64,000 nucleotides of DNA, taken from positions 1 to 64,000 of the forward strand of contig NZ_DRFS01000022.1 of assembly GCF_011050415.1 (NCBI RefSeq), read 5' to 3'. Positions 44,223 through 54,437 of the stretch are shown here, in pieces (position 1 is the first letter of the stretch; every line of letters starts with the position of its first letter). Origin of the DNA: Halomonas sp. Lineage in GTDB: Bacteria > Pseudomonadota > Gammaproteobacteria > Pseudomonadales > Halomonadaceae. The notes beneath the pieces were generated by a model. The model was not told where the DNA came from. It worked only from the letters and a program-made list of their open reading frames with translations, and ran no database searches. The translations under genes were made by a program, and so were the position numbers.

Positions 44223-45875
44223 ATGGAGCTGCTGGGCTTAGTATTTCGTCACTATCGCTGGCCTTTTATAGGTGCAATTGGCCTGAGTCTATTGAGTGCT
44301 GGGCTGGGGGTAGGCGTTATTGCATTTATCAATCAGCGCCTGATAGAAGTCGGTAGCCTGGCTGCGCTGCCGCAATTTCTAAGCCTGTTAGCGGTACTGC
44401 TGGCGGTTACCTTAGCCACCCAGCTGGCACTGACCATCCTTGGGCATCACTTTGTGTTTGATCTGCGTTCACGGCTGGTGAAGCGAATTCTCGATACTGA
44501 TATTGAGCGTTTAGAGCAGTTGGGCAACGCTACGTTGCTCGCCAGTCTGTCCAGTGACGTGCGTAATATCACCATCGGTTTTGTGCGCTTGCCGGAATTG
44601 ATCCAAGGGGTAGTGCTAACGCTTGCCTCAATCGCTTACTTGGCGTGGCTCTCACCACAAATGGTGGTGGTTACCGTCGCGTGGATCGCGTTCACCATGG
44701 GCGTGGGCTGGTGGTTGGTCTCTAAGGTATATCGCCATTTTCACCTCGTGCGTGAAAGCGAAGACAGTCTGTATAAAGATTTCCAGGCGGCTATTGAAGG
44801 GCGCAAGGAGCTGGCGCTTAACCGCGACCGTGCACGGCGCTTTTTTGATGAACGCTACACCGCCAATGCGCGAGACTATCGCTACCATATTATCCGTGCA
44901 GATACCTACCATCTAAGTGCCAATAACTGGTCTAACATTATGATGTTAGGCGCCATCGGCGTGGTGTTTTTTCTCTCTAATGGTTTAGGTTGGGCAAATA
45001 CCACGGTGGCCTCAACGTTTGCGTTAACGCTGCTGTTCCTGCGTACGCCGCTGATTCAAGCGGTGGGCGCATGGCCAACGTTAATCAGTGCGCAGGTCGC
45101 TTTTGATAAATTGAGCAGTCTGGAGCTAGCAGAGTACCAGCCAAGCTTTGTAGTGGACGATACGCTGGTGAATTGGCAGCGACTTGAGTTGGTCGACGTT
45201 AGCTACGGCTATCCGCAGACGGCGCAAGGGGAGGGCTTTCACGTAGGGCCACTAAACCTAACACTTGAGCGCGGCGAACAGGTATTTTTGATTGGCGGCA
45301 ACGGCAGTGGTAAATCGACGCTGGCAAGGCTGCTTTCCGGGTTATACCGCCCCCAAAGTGGCACCATTAAGATTGATGGGCAAGTGGTTACCCCCGACCA
45401 GTGGGATGCATTCCGCGCTCGCTTTGCCAGCGTGTTTACCGATTTTCATCAGTTCGATCAAACCATGGGCCCCGAAGGGCTTCCCGCTGATCAGCAGCTT
45501 GTCGCTACCTGGCTTGAGCGTCTGCAAATGCGGCAAAAACTGCAGTGGGAAGGTGATCGCGTCATTAACACTCAGCTTTCCCAAGGGCAGCGCAAGCGCT
45601 TGGCACTGCTGCTGGCGATTGCCGAAAAGCGCGATATCTTATTGCTGGACGAGTGGGCGGCAGATCAGGACCCTCAGTTCCGACGACTGTTCTACCGCGA
45701 GCTGTTGCCCTATTTAAAGGCGATGGGAAAAACCGTGTTTGCCATTAGCCATGACGATAGCTATTTCGTGCATGCCGACCGTTTGTTGGAGATGTCGAAG
45801 GGGCAACTGCAAGAACTTCAAGGTGAACAGCGTGCGCGGGCAAGTGAAGATGCAGTGGCGCAAATTAATCGTTAA
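44223..45875 (+). CDS. Cyclic-peptide/siderophore-type ABC exporter (PvdE/YojI-like)
   Basis: A 550-residue half-transporter with fused domains: six helices (about residues 10-300) and an ATPase with [14 protein letters not shown] (Walker A, about 358-371), [12 protein letters not shown] signature and [13 protein letters not shown] (Walker B). PvdE and SyrD belong here and export siderophore or lipopeptide precursors; YojI exports microcin J25. It stands beside fhuF and other iron genes, but no siderophore synthetase is in the window. Confidence 0.88.
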   Translation: MELLGLVFRHYRWPFIGAIGLSLLSAGLGVGVIAFINQRLIEVGSLAALPQFLSLLAVLLAVTLATQLALTILGHHFVFDLRSRLVKRILDTDIERLEQLGNATLLASLSSDVRNITIGFVRLPELIQGVVLTLASIAYLAWLSPQMVVVTVAWIAFTMGVGWWLVSKVYRHFHLVRESEDSLYKDFQAAIEGRKELALNRDRARRFFDERYTANARDYRYHIIRADTYHLSANNWSNIMMLGAIGVVFFLSNGLGWANTTVASTFALTLLFLRTPLIQAVGAWPTLISAQVAFDKLSSLELAEYQPSFVVDDTLVNWQRLELVDVSYGYPQTAQGEGFHVGPLNLTLERGEQVFLIGGNGSGKSTLARLLSGLYRPQSGTIKIDGQVVTPDQWDAFRARFASVFTDFHQFDQTMGPEGLPADQQLVATWLERLQMRQKLQWEGDRVINTQLSQGQRKRLALLLAIAEKRDILLLDEWAADQDPQFRRLFYRELLPYLKAMGKTVFAISHDDSYFVHADRLLEMSKGQLQELQGEQRARASEDAVAQINR

Positions 45876-45885
45876 ATAGCTTTTA

Positions 45886-46671
45886 TCAGGCAGTCTGCTT
45901 GGTGCGCTTGCGCGCCTCAAGGTCGCAGCCTTCCAGTGGGCAGGTCCCGCAAGTATCAAACTCATCTAACAGATAGCGCAGGCAGCACAGCTTGCGCACC
46001 CTCTTTACCTCCTCGCTGTCCTTAGGCGTAAAGTAGCGCACCGGCTGAAACAGCGGGTTGCGCTTGCCGTTGGGTAGTGTGCGCGTTTCTAACAGCGCTC
46101 TAGCGGCTTCGAGTGCCGCTTGATTGACAAGCGGATGCTCAGCGAGGGCATGGACGTAATAATCCAGATAACCCCCCGCATTGCTCCAGAATACACGCTG
46201 TGCGGCACCCGAGATCGCCGCCAACTGTTCAATCAACGGTGCCCAGTGCTGCTCAATCAAGCTGGCAAAGCGCTCAAACGGCGCTTGGGTCGTGAGCGCC
46301 GTGCCTTCGTGGGGTAGCCAAAGCTGGGCGGTAGCGCCTTTATCATTAAAGATAACCTGCACATTATCCAACTCTACTGGTAGGTCGCGATTAAGCAGCA
46401 GGTTAGCGGCCAATGCAGGCACAGTAAGGGCGCTGAAGTGCCATTTAGACCAAAGCGATATCACTGCCCGTTGGTCGCCGCCGGGATACTGTTCAGCAAA
46501 ATGGGCAAGATCTTTTTGCAACCAACTAGCATCACGCCAGCGTGCCGCTTTAAACGCCTGTAACGGTGGCGTACCGCCAATTAAAGGCGGCGTAAAGTTA
46601 GCCAAGGGCCCCGTATAGCAGGCGGCCAATGAGGGCTCAAATATTTGCGGCTGACGCAGAGCAAGGGGCAT
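45886..46671 (-). CDS. fhuF: FhuF-type siderophore-iron reductase
   Basis: A 261-residue [2Fe-2S] protein. The C-terminal LCCLRYLLDEFDTCGTCPLEG holds the CC-x10-C-x2-C ligands that define FhuF. It reduces ferric siderophore in the cytoplasm to release iron. A Fur-box-like sequence lies 50-70 bases upstream of the start. It ends 10 bases from the convergent exporter stop. Confidence 0.93.
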   Translation of the reverse strand: MPLALRQPQIFEPSLAACYTGPLANFTPPLIGGTPPLQAFKAARWRDASWLQKDLAHFAEQYPGGDQRAVISLWSKWHFSALTVPALAANLLLNRDLPVELDNVQVIFNDKGATAQLWLPHEGTALTTQAPFERFASLIEQHWAPLIEQLAAISGAAQRVFWSNAGGYLDYYVHALAEHPLVNQAALEAARALLETRTLPNGKRNPLFQPVRYFTPKDSEEVKRVRKLCCLRYLLDEFDTCGTCPLEGCDLEARKRTKQTA

Positions 46672-46720
46672 TGCAGAACTCCAACACGAGGCGCTGGGGA
46701 AGTTATCTTTTGTCAGGTTA

Positions 46721-46739
46721 AACGATAATGCATATCAGT
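46721..46739. promoter_or_regulatory. Fur-box-like site upstream of fhuF
   Basis: AACGATAATGCATATCAGT contains GATAAT-G-CATATC, matching 10 of 12 positions of the GATAAT-N-ATTATC core. It is placed about 50 bases before the fhuF start. Confidence 0.6.
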
Positions 46740-46760
46740 TGAAGTAATTTGTTGAGAATG

Positions 46761-46800
46761 AATGCGTTTTAAACTGAGTGAATACGTTTTAAACAGAAAG
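46761..46800. repeat. Tandem 20-bp imperfect duplication after the fhuC-like stop
   Basis: AATGCGTTTTAAACTGAGTG is followed directly by AATACGTTTTAAACAGAAAG. It lies 15 bases past the stop of the FhuC-like gene in its direction. Confidence 0.85.
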
Positions 46801-46814
46801 GCGCGCGTTAGGCA

Positions 46815-47582
46815 CTATTGGGCAAAGGCGATATTGTGCTCTCCGTTGGGATGCTTCATGACCTGCATGGGGAGTCCATAAATAGCTTCCAACGTGCTAT
46901 CACACATCATATCCCCAGGCGTGCCATGAGCCAGTAAGCGACCGCTGTGCAGCGCCATCAGTTCATCACAGTAGCGTGATGCCATATTGATATCGTGCAG
47001 CACAATGATCACCCCGAGATTGAGTTCATCGCACAGCTTACGGATCAGTGCTAACACTTCCATCTGGTGGGCGATATCCAGTGCCGCCAGCGGCTCATCA
47101 AGTAACAAAAAACGGCTACCTTGAGCAAGCAGCATGGCAAGCCATACCCGCTGGCGCTCTCCGCCAGAAAGAGTATCAACCAAGCGGTCGGCAAAGGCCT
47201 CGGTATGGGTGAGGGCAATAGCGCGCTCCACGGCATCTTTATCTTTTTGCGTATGCCTGCCTAACAATCCATGCCATGGGTAACGACCAAAGCCGACTAA
47301 TTCACGGCCAGTCAGATTCTCGGCGCTGGGCAAATGTTGCGGTAAGTAAGCGACTTGACGGGCAAACTCACGGTTTCCCCAATCGCTTAGCGGGCGCTGG
47401 TCAAAGTGGATCACACCTTGGTTTACCGGCTGCTGCTGGGCCATCAACTTAATCAACGTCGACTTTCCAGAGCCGTTATGGCCAATCAGGCCGTAAACCT
47501 TGCCTTCTTGAAAGGTATGCTCAATGGGCTGCAAAAGCGGCTTACCATTGATTTCAAAGGTGGCACCTTTGACCTCGAACAT
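46815..47582 (-). CDS. fhuC: Iron-siderophore ABC transporter ATPase (FhuC/FepC-like)
   Basis: A 255-residue ATPase. [14 protein letters not shown] (Walker A, about residues 34-47), LSGGERQRVWLAMLLAQ (signature) and FLLLDEPLAALD (Walker B) are complete. It powers uptake of ferric siderophores through FhuB-like permeases, and the fused permease gene is 1.7 kb away on the other strand. AGGAG precedes ATG 47582 by six bases, and a Fur-like site lies 40-60 bases upstream. Confidence 0.88.
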   Translation of the reverse strand: MFEVKGATFEINGKPLLQPIEHTFQEGKVYGLIGHNGSGKSTLIKLMAQQQPVNQGVIHFDQRPLSDWGNREFARQVAYLPQHLPSAENLTGRELVGFGRYPWHGLLGRHTQKDKDAVERAIALTHTEAFADRLVDTLSGGERQRVWLAMLLAQGSRFLLLDEPLAALDIAHQMEVLALIRKLCDELNLGVIIVLHDINMASRYCDELMALHSGRLLAHGTPGDMMCDSTLEAIYGLPMQVMKHPNGEHNIAFAQ

Positions 47583-47624
47583 GCATGACTCCTGGCGATA
47601 GGAAACGTTAAGGCGCTTATTCTA

Positions 47625-47643
47625 GTGCTAATGGTTATCATTT
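47625..47643. promoter_or_regulatory. Fur-box-like site upstream of the FhuC-like gene
   Basis: GTGCTAATGGTTATCATTT is nearly identical to the site at 49206-49224. The minus strand reads AAATGATAACCATTAG, a good Fur core. Confidence 0.7.
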
Positions 47644-47688
47644 GTAACCTTGCGGTCGCAATAATAAAGCTATCCACCCACCTGGCTC

Positions 47689-48234
47689 TCATCCCGCTAT
47701 GCGTATAAATACGTCATCCTTGAGCCAAAACCGATGAATCAGTGCCATCGCGATATGGCCGGTCACTAACGCCAATAGTAGCCACGAGAGTGGGCTGTGT
47801 AGCGCGCCTGCGGGGGCCATCATCCAGGTTATTTCGCGCTCCATTCCGGGGATTAACTCAATGCTGTAAAAGTGAATAGCACCGCCACTGCCGTACTGGC
47901 GCAGCAGGGCAAAAGCAGGCAGCCAAAGTAGCAGTCCATAGAGAGTTATATGGGCAAGATGCGCAAATCGGCCAAAGGGCGCTTGTGAGCTTGGCGGTCG
48001 CTGCTGTCGGTTGAACCATAACCAGCCAAGACGAGCCAACGTAACTACCAAAATCAGAATACCTAATGACCCGTGGGGCCCAATCCGTGCCAGCAGTAGC
48101 GTGATGGTGTTTTCACCCATGACGCGCCAAGCCAATACAACAATAAATTGAAAGGCTACCAATACGGCGGTCAGCCAGTGCAGCGTACGGCTTACTCTCC
48201 CATAATGGCTGGGGGTATCTCGCCAACTAACCAT
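47689..48234 (-). CDS. Cytochrome b561-like membrane protein
   Basis: A 181-residue four-helix protein with histidines in RTLHWLTAV, PHGSLGIL, FAHLAHITLYG and VTGHIAMALIHRF, the cytochrome b561 pattern. It overlaps the siderophore-interacting protein gene by eight bases, so it may help deliver electrons for siderophore reduction. That role is inferred from position only. Confidence 0.85.
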   Translation of the reverse strand: MVSWRDTPSHYGRVSRTLHWLTAVLVAFQFIVVLAWRVMGENTITLLLARIGPHGSLGILILVVTLARLGWLWFNRQQRPPSSQAPFGRFAHLAHITLYGLLLWLPAFALLRQYGSGGAIHFYSIELIPGMEREITWMMAPAGALHSPLSWLLLALVTGHIAMALIHRFWLKDDVFIRIAG

Positions 48235-49171
48235 TGGTCTTGCCCTGGCGCCAGTAGCCCATGCTGGTCACGTACTGTTTGGGTAGCCCGCACTCGTTAA
48301 CCAAGTAGCGCCGTAGCTTCATAGCAACTTTGGTTTCAGCGGCGATCCAGGCGTAGAAAGGCGCGCTATCGTCCAACGTGGCGGGTTCCCAGAGCGGGGC
48401 GTTTTCATCTTGGCTTAGCTCTTCTGGACTGCCATCAGTGGCTGCGGTTGAGGGTTTTCCTCCCAAAGCGATAATTTCTTGCTGCAAATCGATATCGCCT
48501 AGCGCTCTTCTCAGCAGTTCGCCGTGTTGGCAGCCGGGTTCGGTTTCGCGGGCCAGCCAGCGCAATTTGGCTGCCTGAGGTAGTTGCTGAACATCATCGC
48601 TGCGAGGCACTTCGAATAGCGCTTCTACCTTGGGTTTAAGAGGTAACTCATTGAGGCTTTCCAGAATACCCGCGGCGGCGGGGAGAGCAGTTTCATCGGC
48701 GATGATCAAAATCCGGCGTACCCCCTTTGGCGGTTTCCACTCGTAGCCTAGTTTTGGACCTTCTGCGTTGGCCACAGGTGCAGTCATGGCCAGTCGGTCG
48801 CCTGGCCGGGCACGCATCGCCCAGCGCGATGCCGGGCCAGTGTCTCCATGAAGTACAAATTCAACGTCTACCTCGGCCTGCTCTGGACGAAGGGCGCGGA
48901 TCGTATAGGTGCGTGCAGAGGGGCGCTGAGCATCCGGTAGTGCGCGATAGGCAGTGTACCAGTCATGCTCCTCAAGTTTGGCAATAGCAAACAGTGGATC
49001 AAGGGTGCCACCACCTTCGGGGAAAAACAGTTTAATGCGCTGATCTGGAGCGTAGGTCTCCATTTGGCTGACGTTGGGGCCACTGAAGGTAAATTTAACT
49101 AATGAGGCGCTAACCTGGGTGCGTTTAGCGAGCGTGATATCAAAAAGTTGGTAGCTTGGTTTGGCCGCCAT
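48227..49171 (-). CDS. Siderophore-interacting protein (FAD/NADPH ferric-siderophore reductase)
   Basis: A 314-residue protein with an N-terminal FAD-binding barrel (YAPDQRIKLFFP; ARTYTIRAL with the RxYTxR flavin motif) and a C-terminal SIP domain (ILIIADETALPAAAGILE; FYAWIAAETKVAMKLRRYL). ViuB/YqjH-type enzymes reduce ferric siderophores in the cytosol. GGAGG lies eight bases before ATG 49171. A Fur-like site sits upstream, shared with fhuB. Confidence 0.93.
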   Translation of the reverse strand: MAAKPSYQLFDITLAKRTQVSASLVKFTFSGPNVSQMETYAPDQRIKLFFPEGGGTLDPLFAIAKLEEHDWYTAYRALPDAQRPSARTYTIRALRPEQAEVDVEFVLHGDTGPASRWAMRARPGDRLAMTAPVANAEGPKLGYEWKPPKGVRRILIIADETALPAAAGILESLNELPLKPKVEALFEVPRSDDVQQLPQAAKLRWLARETEPGCQHGELLRRALGDIDLQQEIIALGGKPSTAATDGSPEELSQDENAPLWEPATLDDSAPFYAWIAAETKVAMKLRRYLVNECGLPKQYVTSMGYWRQGKTNG

Positions 49172-49205
49172 TGCATTGCCTCCGCTAACAAAGATGTCAA
49201 TTGTA

Positions 49206-49224
49206 GTGCTAATCGTTATCATTT
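49206..49224. promoter_or_regulatory. Fur-box-like site between the SIP gene and fhuB
   Basis: GTGCTAATCGTTATCATTT lies in the divergent region and could repress both genes when iron is plentiful. It differs at one position from the site at 47625-47643. Confidence 0.72.
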
Positions 49225-49314
49225 AGAATCGTTGTCAATAAATTAATCGTTAACATTCCGCAGATATTAAGGCTAAAAAATGACCCTGCTGCCTATCACG
49301 CCACGCGTGACGAT

Positions 49315-51333
49315 ATGCTCGGCTATTACGAAAGGTTATTTGCCATGCTAGGGGCGCAGCGCATGGGAGTAATGTCCCCAGCGAAAGCGTGCCTATTGCT
49401 TAGCTTGCCGATGGTGGTGCTGTTTTGGGTGGGCCTGCAGGGGCAGGGCGGGTTTTCGCTGGGTTTGCAGGCACTAGTTGCGCCCTCTTTTGAGAACATT
49501 GACGAACTGTTGCTCTATTACGCCTGGTGGCCGCGTCTTTCGATTGCACTATTGGCCGGGGGCGGCTTAGGGCTCGCTGGCGTATTGATGCAGCAGGTAT
49601 TGCGCAACCCATTGGCATCACCCACCACCCTGGGGGTAGCCTCGGGCGCTAATCTGGCACTTATGACCGCCACGTTATTGGCCCCGGGGTTGCTCATCGT
49701 AGGGCGCGAATGGGTCGCTTTGATGGGTGGTGCGCTGGCGGTGGGGTTGGTTTTCCTACTTTCCTGGCGGCGCGGGCTGGCCCCAATTGTAGTGGTGCTG
49801 GCGGGGCTAGTGGTGAATCTGTATTTGGGGGCACTCTCCACGGCGCTGTTGCTGTTTAATCACGAAGCGCTCTCGGGGTTGCTGATTTGGGGCGCGGGAT
49901 CGCTGGCGCAAAACGGCTGGGATGGTGTCGCGGTGCTCTGGCCACGGCTGGCAATCAGCTGTGTTGCAGCATGGTTGCTACTGCGTCCGCTGGCGGTGCT
50001 GGAGCTTGATGACGCCAGCGCCAAAAGTCTAGGCGTATCGCTTGCTTATCTGCGCTTTGCGGGCATGGGGCTGGCGGTGTTTATTACCGGTAGCGTTGTT
50101 AGCGTTGTCGGTATTATCGGTTTTATCGGCCTCGCCGCACCCAATATTGTACGTATGGCGGGAGCTCGACGGTTAGGGCCACGGCTGCTTTGGTCGACGC
50201 TGCTAGGGGCGGTGCTGCTGGCCACCACGGACCTGTTGCTGCAGCAGTTCTCGGGGATGGCGGCGGCCTTTATTCCTACCGGGGCGATTACCGGTGCCCT
50301 GGGTGCTCCGCTATTAATGTGGCTGATCCCGCGCTTGAAGTTGCAGGGTGACCAGCCACCGAAAGGCGTGTCTGTTTTTGCTTATCGGCACCCCGCACCT
50401 GCTCGCTTGGCCACAGGTTTACTGTTAGCGCTACTGGCTGCGACGCTGCTGGGGTTGTTATTAGGCCAGGGAGTAGACGGCTGGTATTGGCTGGCACCTA
50501 ATAACTGGGGCGTTATGCAGTGGCGTTTGCCCAGGGTGATGGCAGCAGCGGCCAGCGGCTTAATGCTAGCAATAGCAGGTACGATTCTTCAGCGCCTTTC
50601 CGCCAATCCCATGGCCAGCCCCGAAGTGCTAGGTATCAGCGGTGGTTGTGCCATCGCGTTGATTCTGGGGATTTTTCTACTCCCTGCGCCGACCAATGCG
50701 ATGTTAATTGGGGTAGGCACCCTAGGCGCTTTCGCGACCTTGCTGGTGCTGGTGGGAATCAACCGTAAAAGCGGCTTTTTGCCTGAGCGTTTGTTGCTCA
50801 CCGGGGTGGCAATCAGTGCGTTGTTTGATGCGGTGCGCAGCGTAATGCTGGCGGGCGGCGACCCCCGTGGCCAGCAGGTGATCGCTTGGCTGGCGGGCTC
50901 TACCTACTACGTGGATGTCACTAATGCAGTGGTGGTTGGTGGTATTGCCGCCGTGTTGGCACTCGCCACCCTGCCCTTTACTCGCTGGCTGGATATCTTG
51001 CCTCTGGGCGCACCAACTGCCAAAGCGCTTGGGGTAACGCTCAATCGTGCTCGTTTGGCGCTATTGCTGCTGGTGGCGTTGCTTACTGCCTGCGCCACGC
51101 TCGTCGTCGGGCCGCTCTCGTTTATTGGACTGCTGGCACCGCATATGGCGCGCTTGGTGGGCTTCACCCGTGCGGGGCAGCATCTACTGGGAGCCGCGTT
51201 GATTGGCATGTTGTTGATGGTGCTGGCGGATTGGGTAGGTCGTCAGGTTATTTTCCCCTATGAGATTCCAGCCGGCTTGGTCGCTTCATTGATCGGTGGT
51301 GCTTACTTTATGTGGGGGCTGCGGCGGCTATAA
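49315..51333 (+). CDS. fhuB: Fused ferric-hydroxamate permease FhuB
   Basis: A 672-residue permease made of two BtuC/FecCD halves (about 1-340 and 345-672), nearly 20 helices in all. Each half has the family motif: [20 protein letters not shown] near residue 100 and [21 protein letters not shown] near 430. FhuB works with FhuC and a periplasmic FhuD to import ferric hydroxamates. No fhuD gene is nearby. The start is not well marked; a short frame from ATG 49280 overlaps it. Confidence 0.9.
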   Translation: MLGYYERLFAMLGAQRMGVMSPAKACLLLSLPMVVLFWVGLQGQGGFSLGLQALVAPSFENIDELLLYYAWWPRLSIALLAGGGLGLAGVLMQQVLRNPLASPTTLGVASGANLALMTATLLAPGLLIVGREWVALMGGALAVGLVFLLSWRRGLAPIVVVLAGLVVNLYLGALSTALLLFNHEALSGLLIWGAGSLAQNGWDGVAVLWPRLAISCVAAWLLLRPLAVLELDDASAKSLGVSLAYLRFAGMGLAVFITGSVVSVVGIIGFIGLAAPNIVRMAGARRLGPRLLWSTLLGAVLLATTDLLLQQFSGMAAAFIPTGAITGALGAPLLMWLIPRLKLQGDQPPKGVSVFAYRHPAPARLATGLLLALLAATLLGLLLGQGVDGWYWLAPNNWGVMQWRLPRVMAAAASGLMLAIAGTILQRLSANPMASPEVLGISGGCAIALILGIFLLPAPTNAMLIGVGTLGAFATLLVLVGINRKSGFLPERLLLTGVAISALFDAVRSVMLAGGDPRGQQVIAWLAGSTYYVDVTNAVVVGGIAAVLALATLPFTRWLDILPLGAPTAKALGVTLNRARLALLLLVALLTACATLVVGPLSFIGLLAPHMARLVGFTRAGQHLLGAALIGMLLMVLADWVGRQVIFPYEIPAGLVASLIGGAYFMWGLRRL

Positions 51334-51369
51334 GCTTTTTAAGCTACCTCAGGCCCCGGTCGGAAACAC

Positions 51370-52377
51370 TCAATGCCGACTGAAGTAGGCCTCCATCACC
51401 GCAATCACCTTATCGATATCCGCATCGCTAATATCGCGGTGAACAACGAAGCGCGTAGCGTAAAGCAGCTCGATTAAAACACCGTGCTCTTTAAGCCAGG
51501 CGGAAAGCAGTTTTACATGGGCATCGGGGAAACGGGCGAACACCATATTGGTTGCCTGGGAGGTGATCTCAATGCCGGGCAGTTTTGCTAAGCCTTCCGC
51601 CAAACGTTCCGCGCGGCGGTGGTCATCCGCTAAGTCGACCACATGATGATCTATTGCGTACTGGCAGGCAGCGGCGATAATCCCCACTTGGCGCATACCG
51701 CCACCCACCATTTTGCGTAACCGGCGCGCCTTATCTATCAGCGCTTGGGCCCCCACCAGTGCTGATCCCATAGGCGCGCCTAATCCTTTTGAAAAACACA
51801 GCGATACACTGTCAAACGGCAAGCAGAGTTGTTTGAGCGAGGTATCTGTCGCAACCGCCGCATTGAACAGGCGTGCCCCGTCCAGGTGCGTTGCTAACCC
51901 ACGTTCTCTCGCTAGTTCAGTGGCTTTTAGCACATAATCGGCGGGCAATACTTTGCCACCAATGGTATTTTCCAGTGCCAAAAGTTTGCTGCGGGCAAAG
52001 TGAAAATCGTCGGCTTTAATCGCCGCGCTTATTTTCTCCAGCGGCAGCGTGCCATCGGCGGCATTTTCAATCGGCTGTGGTTGAATGCTGCCCAGTACCG
52101 CGGCACCTCCACCTTCATATTTGTAGGTATGGGCTAGCTGCCCAACAATGTACTCATCGCCCCGTTCACAGTGGGCCATTAATCCCACTAAGTTACTTTG
52201 TGTGCCACTAGGGAACAGTAGCGCCGCTTCTTTGCCTGTCAGTTCGGCCAGGTCTGCTTGAAATGCATTCACCGTAGGGTCATCGCCCCAAACGTCATCG
52301 CCAACGGGTGCCGCCATCATAGCTGCTAGCATAGCGGGGGTAGGGCGGGTCACCGTGTCACTGCGTAAATCAATCAT
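51370..52377 (-). CDS. ltaE: Low-specificity L-threonine aldolase
   Basis: A 335-residue PLP enzyme that splits L-threonine or allo-threonine to glycine and acetaldehyde. [16 protein letters not shown] is the canonical N-terminus, [11 protein letters not shown] binds the cofactor and [12 protein letters not shown] carries the Schiff-base Lys (about residue 200). ATG 52377 follows AAGGAG at seven bases. Chlorothreonine would be a conceivable alternative substrate, but the gene is 33 kb from that island. Confidence 0.92.
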   Translation of the reverse strand: MIDLRSDTVTRPTPAMLAAMMAAPVGDDVWGDDPTVNAFQADLAELTGKEAALLFPSGTQSNLVGLMAHCERGDEYIVGQLAHTYKYEGGGAAVLGSIQPQPIENAADGTLPLEKISAAIKADDFHFARSKLLALENTIGGKVLPADYVLKATELARERGLATHLDGARLFNAAVATDTSLKQLCLPFDSVSLCFSKGLGAPMGSALVGAQALIDKARRLRKMVGGGMRQVGIIAAACQYAIDHHVVDLADDHRRAERLAEGLAKLPGIEITSQATNMVFARFPDAHVKLLSAWLKEHGVLIELLYATRFVVHRDISDADIDKVIAVMEAYFSRH

Positions 52378-52492
52378 GCGAAACTCCTTTTTTGTGTATG
52401 GGCGCTTACTTAGGTGCGCTTTATCGAGCAAGTTTGCAGGAACCATCTATGGTTAACAGCATACTGCAAGTCAATCCAGCATAGGCAACCCG

Positions 52493-53740
52493 ATGGACCT
52501 AAAAAGTGGCTATCCGTTTTGGGCTGTAAAAAACGGCCTGTTAAAAGCATTTCCCAAACTTAGCCGCGATCATCAAAGCGAAGTAGTGGTCATTGGAGGA
52601 GGTATTACCGGCGCTTTAATTGCCGATGAGCTTAGCCGTCATGGGCATCAGGTGGTGGTGCTGGAGCGGCGCGATATCGGTTGGGGTAGCTCCGCTGCCA
52701 GTACCGCCTTGCTGCAATACGAAATCGACACCCATATGACTGAATTAGCCGAACGTTACGGTGAGGCGGATGCAGTGCTTGCTTATCGTGCCTGTGCTGA
52801 GGCCATTGGGGAGCTTGAAACGTTGGCAGCAGGGCTGGGCGATGTGGATTTTGAGCGGCAGAAAAGCCTTTATTACGCCAGCAATGAAGAAGACGTGGCA
52901 TCTTTGAAAGCGGAGCTGGAACTACGCCAGAAGCATGGATTTGACGCTTCCTGGCTTGATCGTGAGGCCGTATTAGCGGAGTACGGCTTCGCAGCACCGG
53001 GGGCTATTCTCACGCAGTTAGCGGCCAGTATTGACCCCTATCGTATGGCTTATCAGCTGTTTGCTAAGGTCGTCGAGCGTGGTGGTGAGGTGTATGACCG
53101 TACGCAAATGGAAACGATGACAGCTGATGAGCAGGGCGTGACGCTGACACTCACCAACGGTGTCACCCTGCGTTGCCAACATGTGGTGATGGCAGCAGGC
53201 TATGAGTCACAACCCTGGCTGCCAGAGACAGTGGCGACCAACCGCAGTAGTTATGCGCTGATTACCGACCCGTTATCGCCAGAGGCGTTAGGTAAGTTAC
53301 GTCATACCATGGTATGGGAATCGGCACGCCCCTACCTTTATATGCGTACTACCTACGATGGTCGTCTATTGGTGGGGGGCGATGACGACGATGAAGATAT
53401 TCCTAAGCGTCGCGATGCACGGGTAGAGGAGAAAGCCGAAGGGCTGGCGCGCAAAGTCGAGGCGTTATGGCCTAAGCTTGAGATTAATCCGACATTCTCC
53501 TGGGGCGGTACCTTTGCTGAAACAGACGACGGCTTGCCTTTTTTTGGCCCCCACGACGCCTACGGCCCACGGGTACATTTTGCCATGGCTTATGGTGGCA
53601 ATGGGATTAGCTATAGCATGATTGGTGCCAAACTACTGCGGGCGCTTATTGAAGGAAAGGAGCATCCTTTGGCGGAACTGTTTTCATTCAAACGGCTAAT
53701 GAAAATATCGAGTGATAAAACCCAGCAGGAAAACGACTAA
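52493..53740 (+). CDS. FAD-dependent oxidoreductase of the DAO family
   Basis: A 415-residue protein of the D-amino-acid oxidase/glycine oxidase superfamily. EVVVIGGGITGALIADELSRHG (about residues 30-51) binds FAD, and FSWGGTFAETDDGLPFFG and AMAYGGNGISYS are typical C-terminal elements. Related enzymes oxidise secondary or primary amines such as gamma-glutamylputrescine. The substrate is not identifiable. Its last codons are duplicated just after the stop. Confidence 0.85.
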   Translation: MDLKSGYPFWAVKNGLLKAFPKLSRDHQSEVVVIGGGITGALIADELSRHGHQVVVLERRDIGWGSSAASTALLQYEIDTHMTELAERYGEADAVLAYRACAEAIGELETLAAGLGDVDFERQKSLYYASNEEDVASLKAELELRQKHGFDASWLDREAVLAEYGFAAPGAILTQLAASIDPYRMAYQLFAKVVERGGEVYDRTQMETMTADEQGVTLTLTNGVTLRCQHVVMAAGYESQPWLPETVATNRSSYALITDPLSPEALGKLRHTMVWESARPYLYMRTTYDGRLLVGGDDDDEDIPKRRDARVEEKAEGLARKVEALWPKLEINPTFSWGGTFAETDDGLPFFGPHDAYGPRVHFAMAYGGNGISYSMIGAKLLRALIEGKEHPLAELFSFKRLMKISSDKTQQEND

Positions 53741-53755
53741 CAGGAAAATGAATAG
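53726..53755. repeat. Tandem 15-bp duplication spanning a stop codon
   Basis: CAGGAAAACGACTAA is followed by CAGGAAAATGAATAG. The copies read Gln-Glu-Asn-Asp-stop and Gln-Glu-Asn-Glu-stop in the same frame. Confidence 0.92.
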
Positions 53756-53812
53756 TTAGCCGTCTCGTTTAAAATGCACAATCTAAATGTAACTTTCAAA
53801 GAGTAGCAGGTG

Positions 53813-54364
53813 ATGGACAACAAACTTTATTTACGTGCGCTGGAACGTAATGACTTACGCTTCGTCCATGAACTCAACAATAACCAGAACATCATGTCTT
53901 ACTGGTTTGAGGAGCCCTACGAGTCGTTTGATGAACTGGAGGAGCTTTATAACAAGCACATTCATGACAATGCAGAACGGCGCTTTGTCGCCGAAGACAG
54001 TGATGGTAACGCGATTGGGCTGGTAGAGCTGATTGAGATCGATTACATCCACCGTAGTGGCGAGTTTCAAATCATCATTACGCCTGACCACCAGGGAAAA
54101 GGCTTTGCACGCTCGCTAATCCAACAGGCGCTGCACTACTCGTTCACGATCTTAAACCTGCATAAGGTTTACCTGATTGTGGCAGTGGAAAACGTAAAGG
54201 CAATTCATCTCTATGAGGAGAGCGGCTTTATTGAAGAAGGGCACCTTGTGCAGGAGTTCTTTATCAACGGCAAATACCGGGACGTAATGCGAATGTATAT
54301 TTTACAAGACACCTACCTCTCTCAGCTTGACACCTCCGAAACACCAGAAACCAACTGGTTATAA
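53813..54364 (+). CDS. speG: Spermidine N1-acetyltransferase
   Basis: A 183-residue GNAT enzyme very like SpeG: LYLRALERNDLRFVHELNNN at the N-terminus, YWFEEPYES in the allosteric loop, and ITPDHQGKGFARSLI as the acetyl-CoA loop. It acetylates spermidine and spermine, lowering polyamine toxicity, and assembles as a dodecamer in Vibrio and E. coli. A GTG at 53810 precedes the likely ATG at 53813. A terminator follows at 54383. Confidence 0.92.
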   Translation: MDNKLYLRALERNDLRFVHELNNNQNIMSYWFEEPYESFDELEELYNKHIHDNAERRFVAEDSDGNAIGLVELIEIDYIHRSGEFQIIITPDHQGKGFARSLIQQALHYSFTILNLHKVYLIVAVENVKAIHLYEESGFIEEGHLVQEFFINGKYRDVMRMYILQDTYLSQLDTSETPETNWL

Positions 54365-54382
54365 CCCGCCTGCTTTTAAAAT

Positions 54383-54404
54383 AACGCCTCGTAAACGAGG
54401 CGTT
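54383..54404. terminator. Bidirectional intrinsic terminator
   Basis: AACGCCTCG pairs with CGAGGCGTT around TAAA, between convergent speG and the first small-protein gene. Confidence 0.85.
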
Positions 54405-54437
54405 GGATAGTGTTAGTTGCCCACTAATAGCGTTTAC

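Noticed and set aside
44144..44356. 70-residue frame upstream of and overlapping the ABC exporter
   Set aside because: It runs out of frame into the exporter helices. Only the first part could be a leader, and no ribosome site supports it.
49280..49351. Short frame from ATG 49280 overlapping the fhuB start
   Set aside because: It might be a leader, but there is no similarity and only a weak ribosome site; it could not be a missing FhuD.
51370..52377. Threonine aldolase as part of the chlorothreonine pathway
   Set aside because: It is 33 kb away, has normal composition and is a common housekeeping gene, so a functional link is not supported.
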